In this document: positions 28,838-38,223 of the stretch, in pieces
How the letters are laid out: each line of letters starts with the position of its first letter
How positions within the stretch are numbered: the first letter of the stretch is position 1
Origin: Paramoeba atlantica
Lineage: Eukaryota; Discosea
Length of the DNA stretch: 64,000 nt
Direction: 5' to 3'
NCBI GenBank assembly: GCA_977017575.1
Contig: CDRNVI010000046.1
Location: 124,001-188,000 of the forward strand
The notes under the pieces: generated by a model
Database searches by the model: none
The model's input: the letters and a program-made list of their open reading frames with translations, nothing else
Told to the model about the DNA's origin: nothing
Translations under genes and position numbers: made by a program

Positions 28838-31800
28838 TTACATATAGCGGCTTTTCTTCACAAAAATGGGGGCATTCGTCAGTCTACCCCGTGATGTCTT
28901 GTACTGAGAAAACGTTACTGGATCCCCGGTATTAGCTTCTGGGTTGAGTGAACGAGCAATCCTGACTGTGCTGCCTTCTTCTGTATTTTTCAGTTTCCCT
29001 TTTTTCATATTCACTTTGTGTGGAGATTTTTCTTGGAGATCATGCTCCCTTTTTTGACCGTGATTAGATTTGTTTCCCTCCCTTTGCGTGTGAATGACGC
29101 ATGAAAAACGACGTGCAGCTGTTCTCTGTGCTTTGCGTGCTATTTCATCAGCTTTTTCATTGAAGGAATTCCCGCAGTGTGCCCGCACTTTAATAACGTA
29201 GAGACTACTATCTGTACAACGCTCTTTAATTGCTCCTTGTATCTGCGTGAGTAGGTCAGCATTTGGCATGCCACCGTATCCAATGATTGAAAAACGAACC
29301 CTAACATTATGATACCAGTCCCATACATAATGAGAATCAGTATGTATAACTGTGTTCCTCGTAGAAGACGAAGCTGCCTGAATGCCTAAAAGAAAGGAGC
29401 GAAGTTCAGCCCGATCCGGTGAAGTGCATTCCGGTGGTAAAACGTGTTGTCTGGTTCTTACACCATTTGAATTAACAATAACTATCCCCGAACCCGCGGC
29501 TGGTTTTCCTGCTTCTGAACTGACAGCCCCATCTACGTATATGTGTTCGGAATCAGCTGAGAGAGGAGAATGGTCCGTGCCTTCTTCAATTCCTTCGAGT
29601 ACTTTGTAGGTGGTAGTATCTAAGTCCTGGCATACCTTCTTCCAGGATCTAGAGCCGAAAACCATGTAGGATTTGTGAGATTCAAGATATTCACGCAAAA
29701 ATTTAACTCTCGACGCCCACCAATCCCGATCTCCCGCTAGGACATTGAGATCTTCGACATCTAGTTCCATGTCTTCAGCACATGCCTCTGATAGAGTGGG
29801 ACGATATTTCTTTCCTGTTGCTTTGCGCCATAGCATTACCGATTTGAAGGGATTATTGCCGCGGATCAGGTGTCCTAGCATTTGAACTCGGAGGACTCGA
29901 CATGCGTTAGAAAGTCGCATTCTGTTCCCATATAGTGCATCACATGGTGTACCTCTTGTACCATCCCAAGTACGAACCCCGAGCGCTAGTCTTCTCATTC
30001 GGTTCACTTCACAGTCAATTAAATCAGCGTCTTTTTTTATTAGGGAAAAGTTTCCACAGCCATACAGCAATAAAGGTGAAACCAGAGATTCGAATAAGTG
30101 AAATTTTGTGACAAGCGTGAGGCCTGATTTCCATAATGACTGTAGGCGATGTGTTGCAGCCCACGCTAAGTTAATTCGGTCTTCAAAGTTTACAATGACA
30201 CCCTTATTAGTAATTTTCAACCCCAAGTATCGATATTCGGTGATTCGAGGCACCAACCCCCCATTCGTTAGAATCAAGTCTCCTTGTGCGTCATTCACTT
30301 GACCTACTGTCATCCACGCAGTTTTATTTACACCAATGTTGAGACGTAAGTTGACTTTCGCAGCTGTTTGTTCCAGTCTTTCCATAACGCGATTCAAATT
30401 AGTAAGAGAGGGACATATGAGCACTAAATCATCCGCGTATGCTAAATAATTTAGACATTGCGCAGGCTTTCCTTGTCTTTTTGTGCCCGCCCTTCGCAAG
30501 ATAAGTCCGAACTCATTTTCCTTATACACTTCAGCCATGACTCGATCCAGAACCATGAGGAATAGGACAGGGGCCAAAACATCACCTTGAAGTGTGCCAC
30601 ACTGGATCGGAAACGTATCAGTAACTCCGCTTTTGCATCGTACAACTGCTTCTGTTTTTTCATACATAGACATTATCATGCTGCTGAGATGCTGCGGGAT
30701 GTGAAAGGCTTCCAGTGCAGCACGAATGGAGAAAAAGCTGACTGAAGGAAATGCCTGACGGAAATCCACGAAGCCTAGCGCAACACCAGGATTCTCACGA
30801 GACGCTTTCTGGCACAACTCAATGAGGGTTGCTTGTGCTCCCGTTGTTGCTCTATTGGGTCGGAATCCGTATTGACAATCACTTAATTGAGCATCCACTG
30901 TAGGAAGAATTCGATTTAGTATCATACGGTTCATGAGTTTTGCAGCGTGCACTATTAGACATATTGGTCTCCAATTGTTCATGTTGCCTAAGTCGCCTTT
31001 TTTCGGAACTGGGACTTGGATAACTCGTTTCCATGTCTGTGGCGCTCTTCCGCTCTCACGAACCATATTAATTAAATGTAGAAGAATAGATTGTATGAAC
31101 GGATCGCTGTTCAGTACTCGTAAGGCTTCAATTGGAATCGAGTCAATGCCTGGTGCTTTACCAGTTGCCATATCTTTAAGAGCAGTCGTCAATTCATTGA
31201 GATCAAACGGTCCATCAGATATAGGGATAAACGACTTTGGCGCTTCCGCAAATTTGATCTTGTTGTCTACCTCCTTTAGTTGCACAGTATTCTGAAAGTG
31301 TAATCGCACATTACATAATTGTTCGCTTTTTGTTTTTCCTGGCGGTCTGAGGCGTGATGAAGTGTGCCCAGTCATCATTTTAACATGTCTCCAAGAAGAA
31401 CGTTTGTATCTTTGAAAGTTTTGTTGTAGAGACAGGCATTCTTGAGTGATATTTTCATTCACGGTGATGCTATGTTCTTTTACTAGAGAATCGAACCTCT
31501 GCGGACTTTGAGACGTACGGAAAATGTCACGGATTCGCAACTGTGTAGTAGTTTCATCGTTTGAAGCAAACATGTTTATGTTTTTCTCCTTCGTTGGTAT
31601 AGATTCAGCAGCCATGATAATTGCTTTTTCCAATTTATCCCACAAAATATCACTTGGAAATATCACAGGCATTTCGGTTGACATTTTCTGGTTTGGCTCA
31701 TTTCGTCTTCTTTTCATCCCAACTATCTCCGCATGTTCGGTGTAGTTCTCTTTCACACGGCGTATGAAGTCCATACATATTTGTGGATCCTTTAACTGAT

Positions 31801-33043
31801 ACCACGGTAATCGCAAGCTACCGTCATTTACTGAAGCTTTCCAACGAAACTTAGTTTTTACTGTTACTATTTGATGTCGAGTCGGCACCGGGGGTTGGAG
31901 AACTCTGTGGCCATGTAAGGTAGTGACGAAACGTTTGTTGACAAGAATATGGTCTAGTTGTTTTACAGTTCCATTTTGAAAAGTATAAGTCCACTTCTTT
32001 CTGCTTGGGCAGGATGTATGTGCCGCGCGAGCCCCAAGCTCAGACAGTAAATTGGTAAGCCGATGTTGTGCCTTATTTTTACGCATTATTCGCTGACACT
32101 TATCTGTCAGTGGCGCATTAAGATCCCCCAGAACAAGTTTTATTTTCGCATTACTAAGATTCCATGCATCACGTAGATCATTGCAAAATTTCTCCTTTAC
32201 GTCATCTTTTGCCACCGCCGTGGGGGCATAAACATTGAATAGCACACCGTGGAATTTTGGTAAGTCTAGAGTAACCTGTTGGATCCGATCACTGATTCGC
32301 GACACAAGAGCAGGCTCAAATAGGCTTAGAATCATGAGTCCACCGTAACCTTTGATAGCGCCTTGAATATAAACATGAAATACGAACTTTCCATGACGAA
32401 TTGTCTGATGTGCAATGTTTTGAATGATATCGGTTTGTACACGAGTTTCCTGAAGGCAACAGAGGGCAAGGCCTCGCTCGACCATGTACGACATAATTTC
32501 CCGTAGTCGTGTCGATTTGCGAAGGGAGAAATAATCAGTTCCCTTTAGTTTCAGGGTAGTGACGTTTAGAGTTGCAAGATGTAGCGTCTTGTTCGTGGCA
32601 ATGGGGTTAGATTCCTCGACCGCCGGGGAGCCATTCCGACGGGGAAGTCGGGCAGAACGGTGCTTCCTACATTTCTTCTTACGGGGGGGTGCCACGCGGC
32701 CCGCACAGATCGCTACTCGTGGGTCTATAGGGGGAAAAGGAAACGATACTCCAGGACAACAGTCATAGCGAATACGCCATAGACCATTTTTGGCCCGAAA
32801 TTTCGCAGTCCCTTGCCACATCTTTAGCCTTTGAGCAAACGACCAGCGCCAGACCACAGCGACACGAGACCCCGCACGAATCGTGTTGGACATACTGGTT
32901 ACCGCACGATCACGGAGTTTTGCTACGCCAACCTTTGACTTTGATGGCCAAAAATTGACGCCCCGACCTAACCTGGACCGACCAATAAGAGCAACCGGGT
33001 CAGAACACCGCTTTCTCTCATTGACCGTGCCGGAGGTATCCAT
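28838..33043 (-). CDS. APE-1 ORF: AP endonuclease, reverse transcriptase, RNase H
   Basis: The single protein is 1,401 aa. Residues 1-150 are basic (RKKKCRKHRSARLPRR), probably nucleic-acid binding. The AP-type endonuclease spans about 154-375, with LNVTTL, catalytic CCLQETRV (E199), YGG, LGDLNAPL (D307, N309) and KQLDHILV (D364, H365). RT covers about 575-900: GKAPGIDSIPIEAL, NWRPICLI, YGFRPNRAT, GFVDFRQAFPSV, TLQGDVLAPVLF and YADDLVLI near 867. RNase H lies at about 1,168-1,305 with IYVDGAVSS, DRAELRSF, IHTDSHYVW and AHCGNSFNEKADEIAR, so its acidic set and histidine are present. A basic tail of about 95 residues follows. No CCHC knuckle and no separate ORF1 are visible. The product would nick DNA, prime on it and remove the RNA. 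The frame is intact. Confidence 0.92.
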   Translation of the reverse strand: MDTSGTVNERKRCSDPVALIGRSRLGRGVNFWPSKSKVGVAKLRDRAVTSMSNTIRAGSRVAVVWRWSFAQRLKMWQGTAKFRAKNGLWRIRYDCCPGVSFPFPPIDPRVAICAGRVAPPRKKKCRKHRSARLPRRNGSPAVEESNPIATNKTLHLATLNVTTLKLKGTDYFSLRKSTRLREIMSYMVERGLALCCLQETRVQTDIIQNIAHQTIRHGKFVFHVYIQGAIKGYGGLMILSLFEPALVSRISDRIQQVTLDLPKFHGVLFNVYAPTAVAKDDVKEKFCNDLRDAWNLSNAKIKLVLGDLNAPLTDKCQRIMRKNKAQHRLTNLLSELGARAAHTSCPSRKKWTYTFQNGTVKQLDHILVNKRFVTTLHGHRVLQPPVPTRHQIVTVKTKFRWKASVNDGSLRLPWYQLKDPQICMDFIRRVKENYTEHAEIVGMKRRRNEPNQKMSTEMPVIFPSDILWDKLEKAIIMAAESIPTKEKNINMFASNDETTTQLRIRDIFRTSQSPQRFDSLVKEHSITVNENITQECLSLQQNFQRYKRSSWRHVKMMTGHTSSRLRPPGKTKSEQLCNVRLHFQNTVQLKEVDNKIKFAEAPKSFIPISDGPFDLNELTTALKDMATGKAPGIDSIPIEALRVLNSDPFIQSILLHLINMVRESGRAPQTWKRVIQVPVPKKGDLGNMNNWRPICLIVHAAKLMNRMILNRILPTVDAQLSDCQYGFRPNRATTGAQATLIELCQKASRENPGVALGFVDFRQAFPSVSFFSIRAALEAFHIPQHLSSMIMSMYEKTEAVVRCKSGVTDTFPIQCGTLQGDVLAPVLFLMVLDRVMAEVYKENEFGLILRRAGTKRQGKPAQCLNYLAYADDLVLICPSLTNLNRVMERLEQTAAKVNLRLNIGVNKTAWMTVGQVNDAQGDLILTNGGLVPRITEYRYLGLKITNKGVIVNFEDRINLAWAATHRLQSLWKSGLTLVTKFHLFESLVSPLLLYGCGNFSLIKKDADLIDCEVNRMRRLALGVRTWDGTRGTPCDALYGNRMRLSNACRVLRVQMLGHLIRGNNPFKSVMLWRKATGKKYRPTLSEACAEDMELDVEDLNVLAGDRDWWASRVKFLREYLESHKSYMVFGSRSWKKVCQDLDTTTYKVLEGIEEGTDHSPLSADSEHIYVDGAVSSEAGKPAAGSGIVIVNSNGVRTRQHVLPPECTSPDRAELRSFLLGIQAASSSTRNTVIHTDSHYVWDWYHNVRVRFSIIGYGGMPNADLLTQIQGAIKERCTDSSLYVIKVRAHCGNSFNEKADEIARKAQRTAARRFSCVIHTQREGNKSNHGQKREHDLQEKSPHKVNMKKGKLKNTEEGSTVRIARSLNPEANTGDPVTFSQYKTSRGRLTNAPIFVKKSRYM

Positions 33044-33054
33044 GGCCTTATTAT

Positions 33055-36000
33055 AACGATTACAATAAGGAAAGGTCTTACAATAAGGAAAGGTCTTACA
33101 ATAAGGAAAGGTCTTACAATAAGGAAAGGTCTTACAATAAGGAAAGGTCTTACAATAAGGAAAGGTCTTACAATAAGGAAAGGTCTTACAATAAGGAAAG
33201 GTCTTACAATAAGGAAAGGTCTTACAATAAGGAAAGGTCTTACAATAAGGAAAGGTCTTACAATAAGGAAAGGTCTTACAATAAGGAAAGGTCTTACAAT
33301 AAGGAAAGGTCTTACAATAAGGAAAGGTCTTACAATAAGGAAAGGTCTTACAATAAGGAAAGGTCTTACAATAAGGAAAGGTCTTACAATAAGGAAAGGT
33401 CTTACAATAAGGAAAGGTCTTACAATAAGGAAAGGTCTTACAATAAGGAAAGGTCTTACAATAAGGAAAGGTCTTACAATAAGGAAAGGTCTTACAATAA
33501 GGAAAGGTCTTACAATAAGGAAAGGTCTTACAATAAGGAAAGGTCTTACAATAAGGAAAGGTCTTACAATAAGGAAAGGTCTTACAATAAGGAAAGGTCT
33601 TACAATAAGGAAAGGTCTTACAATAAGGAAAGGTCTTACAATAAGGAAAGGTCTTACAATAAGGAAAGGTCTTACAATAAGGAAAGGTCTTACAATAAGG
33701 AAAGGTCTTACAATAAGGAAAGGTCTTACAATAAGGAAAGGTCTTACAATAAGGAAAGGTCTTACAATAAGGAAAGGTCTTACAATAAGGAAAGGTCTTA
33801 CAATAAGGAAAGGTCTTACAATAAGGAAAGGTCTTACAATAAGGAAAGGTCTTACAATAAGGAAAGGTCTTACAATAAGGAAAGGTCTTACAATAAGGAA
33901 AGGTCTTACAATAAGGAAAGGTCTTACAATAAGGAAAGGTCTTACAATAAGGAAAGGTCTTACAATAAGGAAAGGTCTTACAATAAGGAAAGGTCTTACA
34001 ATAAGGAAAGGTCTTACAATAAGGAAAGGTCTTACAATAAGGAAAGGTCTTACAATAAGGAAAGGTCTTACAATAAGGAAAGGTCTTACAATAAGGAAAG
34101 GTCTTACAATAAGGAAAGGTCTTACAATAAGGAAAGGTCTTACAATAAGGAAAGGTCTTACAATAAGGAAAGGTCTTACAATAAGGAAAGGTCTTACAAT
34201 AAGGAAAGGTCTTACAATAAGGAAAGGTCTTACAATAAGGAAAGGTCTTACAATAAGGAAAGGTCTTACAATAAGGAAAGGTCTTACAATAAGGAAAGGT
34301 CTTACAATAAGGAAAGGTCTTACAATAAGGAAAGGTCTTACAATAAGGAAAGGTCTTACAATAAGGAAAGGTCTTACAATAAGGAAAGGTCTTACAATAA
34401 GGAAAGGTCTTACAATAAGGAAAGGTCTTACAATAAGGAAAGGTCTTACAATAAGGAAAGGTCTTACAATAAGGAAAGGTCTTACAATAAGGAAAGGTCT
34501 TACAATAAGGAAAGGTCTTACAATAAGGAAAGGTCTTACAATAAGGAAAGGTCTTACAATAAGGAAAGGTCTTACAATAAGGAAAGGTCTTACAATAAGG
34601 AAAGGTCTTACAATAAGGAAAGGTCTTACAATAAGGAAAGGTCTTACAATAAGGAAAGGTCTTACAATAAGGAAAGGTCTTACAATAAGGAAAGGTCTTA
34701 CAATAAGGAAAGGTCTTACAATAAGGAAAGGTCTTACAATAAGGAAAGGTCTTACAATAAGGAAAGGTCTTACAATAAGGAAAGGTCTTACAATAAGGAA
34801 AGGTCTTACAATAAGGAAAGGTCTTACAATAAGGAAAGGTCTTACAATAAGGAAAGGTCTTACAATAAGGAAAGGTCTTACAATAAGGAAAGGTCTTACA
34901 ATAAGGAAAGGTCTTACAATAAGGAAAGGTCTTACAATAAGGAAAGGTCTTACAATAAGGAAAGGTCTTACAATAAGGAAAGGTCTTACAATAAGGAAAG
35001 GTCTTACAATAAGGAAAGGTCTTACAATAAGGAAAGGTCTTACAATAAGGAAAGGTCTTACAATAAGGAAAGGTCTTACAATAAGGAAAGGTCTTACAAT
35101 AAGGAAAGGTCTTACAATAAGGAAAGGTCTTACAATAAGGAAAGGTCTTACAATAAGGAAAGGTCTTACAATAAGGAAAGGTCTTACAATAAGGAAAGGT
35201 CTTACAATAAGGAAAGGTCTTACAATAAGGAAAGGTCTTACAATAAGGAAAGGTCTTACAATAAGGAAAGGTCTTACAATAAGGAAAGGTCTTACAATAA
35301 GGAAAGGTCTTACAATAAGGAAAGGTCTTACAATAAGGAAAGGTCTTACAATAAGGAAAGGTCTTACAATAAGGAAAGGTCTTACAATAAGGAAAGGTCT
35401 TACAATAAGGAAAGGTCTTACAATAAGGAAAGGTCTTACAATAAGGAAAGGTCTTACAATAAGGAAAGGTCTTACAATAAGGAAAGGTCTTACAATAAGG
35501 AAAGGTCTTACAATAAGGAAAGGTCTTACAATAAGGAAAGGTCTTACAATAAGGAAAGGTCTTACAATAAGGAAAGGTCTTACAATAAGGAAAGGTCTTA
35601 CAATAAGGAAAGGTCTTACAATAAGGAAAGGTCTTACAATAAGGAAAGGTCTTACAATAAGGAAAGGTCTTACAATAAGGAAAGGTCTTACAATAAGGAA
35701 AGGTCTTACAATAAGGAAAGGTCTTACAATAAGGAAAGGTCTTACAATAAGGAAAGGTCTTACAATAAGGAAAGGTCTTACAATAAGGAAAGGTCTTACA
35801 ATAAGGAAAGGTCTTACAATAAGGAAAGGTCTTACAATAAGGAAAGGTCTTACAATAAGGAAAGGTCTTACAATAAGGAAAGGTCTTACAATAAGGAAAG
35901 GTCTTACAATAAGGAAAGGTCTTACAATAAGGAAAGGTCTTACAATAAGGAAAGGTCTTACAATAAGGAAAGGTCTTACAATAAGGAAAGGTCTTACAAT

Positions 36001-37366
36001 AAGGAAAGGTCTTACAATAAGGAAAGGTCTTACAATAAGGAAAGGTCTTACAATAAGGAAAGGTCTTACAATAAGGAAAGGTCTTACAATAAGGAAAGGT
36101 CTTACAATAAGGAAAGGTCTTACAATAAGGAAAGGTCTTACAATAAGGAAAGGTCTTACAATAAGGAAAGGTCTTACAATAAGGAAAGGTCTTACAATAA
36201 GGAAAGGTCTTACAATAAGGAAAGGTCTTACAATAAGGAAAGGTCTTACAATAAGGAAAGGTCTTACAATAAGGAAAGGTCTTACAATAAGGAAAGGTCT
36301 TACAATAAGGAAAGGTCTTACAATAAGGAAAGGTCTTACAATAAGGAAAGGTCTTACAATAAGGAAAGGTCTTACAATAAGGAAAGGTCTTACAATAAGG
36401 AAAGGTCTTACAATAAGGAAAGGTCTTACAATAAGGAAAGGTCTTACAATAAGGAAAGGTCTTACAATAAGGAAAGGTCTTACAATAAGGAAAGGTCTTA
36501 CAATAAGGAAAGGTCTTACAATAAGGAAAGGTCTTACAATAAGGAAAGGTCTTACAATAAGGAAAGGTCTTACAATAAGGAAAGGTCTTACAATAAGGAA
36601 AGGTCTTACAATAAGGAAAGGTCTTACAATAAGGAAAGGTCTTACAATAAGGAAAGGTCTTACAATAAGGAAAGGTCTTACAATAAGGAAAGGTCTTACA
36701 ATAAGGAAAGGTCTTACAATAAGGAAAGGTCTTACAATAAGGAAAGGTCTTACAATAAGGAAAGGTCTTACAATAAGGAAAGGTCTTACAATAAGGAAAG
36801 GTCTTACAATAAGGAAAGGTCTTACAATAAGGAAAGGTCTTACAATAAGGAAAGGTCTTACAATAAGGAAAGGTCTTACAATAAGGAAAGGTCTTACAAT
36901 AAGGAAAGGTCTTACAATAAGGAAAGGTCTTACAATAAGGAAAGGTCTTACAATAAGGAAAGGTCTTACAATAAGGAAAGGTCTTACAATAAGGAAAGGT
37001 CTTACAATAAGGAAAGGTCTTACAATAAGGAAAGGTCTTACAATAAGGAAAGGTCTTACAATAAGGAAAGGTCTTACAATAAGGAAAGGTCTTACAATAA
37101 GGAAAGGTCTTACAATAAGGAAAGGTCTTTACAATAAGGAAAGGTCTTACAATAAGGAAAGGTCTTACAATAAGGAAAGGTCTTACAATAAGGAAAGGTC
37201 TTACAATAAGGAAAGGTCTTACAATAAGGAAAGGTCTTACAATAAGGAAAGGTCTTACAATAAGGAAAGGTCTTACAATAAGGAAAGGTCTTACAATAAG
37301 GAAAGGTCTTACAATAAGGAAAGGTCTTACAATAAGGAAAGGTCTTACAATAAGGAAAGGTCTTAC
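33055..37366 (-). repeat. 18-bp satellite, left block (5' region of APE-1)
   Basis: About 240 head-to-tail copies of TTACAATAAGGAAAGGTC (plus-strand reading). Nearly all are identical. One unit near 37,127 has an extra T. It starts some 10 bp upstream of the APE-1 start codon and ends at the DIRS-8 insertion. Two of three frames on the minus strand are open (FLIVRP and YCKTFP hexapeptides) only because 18 is a multiple of three. Confidence 0.95.
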
Positions 37367-38032
37367 AAGAATTGCTCATCAGAATATAATTTTAATAAAC
37401 AAATAATTAATTTGTAATCACTAAATATAATTTATCAAATACGAGGCACCCAAATACCTGTGTTTTGAACGTTACTATAAATAAAATTATTTGATGAATA
37501 TAGTACTAAAGGACGTCCTTATCAAAACAATCTTCACCTCTCTCTCTCTTGCGAATGGGTAGTTCCCCGGCGGGGAGTGGTTCGGGGGATGGCGGGTGGG
37601 GCAACTTTCCTTTTGCGAAAATAGAGAAAAGCTACTAGTGTAATAATAAAGTATAGTACTGTATAATTGATAATCTACAAATATACATGGTTCCCCCCAG
37701 AGGGGGCAATGTCACACTGAAATCAGATCATAATATTAAATATCATGTGCCCCGTAGGGCCACGGTCAGATCTCATACAGAATCAAAAGTATCTTCTTTG
37801 ATCAATTCTTTCCGTAAACTATAAGAATTGCTCATCAGAATATAATTTTAATAAACAAATAATTAATTTGTAATCACTAAATATAATTTATCAAATACGA
37901 GGCACCCAAATACCTGTGTTTTGAACGTTACTATAAATAAAATTATTTGATGAATATAGTACTAAAGGACGTCCTTATCAAAACAATCTTCACCTCTCTC
38001 TCTCTTGCGAATGGGTAGTTCCCCGGCGGGGA
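37367..38032 (-). repeat. DIRS-8 B2-A2-B1 split direct repeats
   Basis: B begins AAGAATTGCTCATCAG and ends TTCCCCGGCGGGGA. A begins GCAACTTTCCTTTTGCG and ends TTTCCGTAAACTAT. A holds two small hairpin-like strings, GGTTCCCCCCAGAGGGGGC and GTGCCCCGTAGGGCCAC. Equivalent CCCC/GGGG pairs occur in the A repeats of the other families here. Confidence 0.9.
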
Positions 38033-38223
38033 CCACCCACTCGCCAGTTCTCACAATCACCCACACGCTAGTAATGTGGCGAAACCCCCAGGTCGCCTAC
38101 TACCTGAGAGCCCCCCTCATCACCTCGTACTCTCACTCACACATTGCCCAATCCTCACATCAACATACATCCCATACATATCAAAATCGCTCGAATATCC
38201 GTTCTTCCTGGTTATTGATTGTA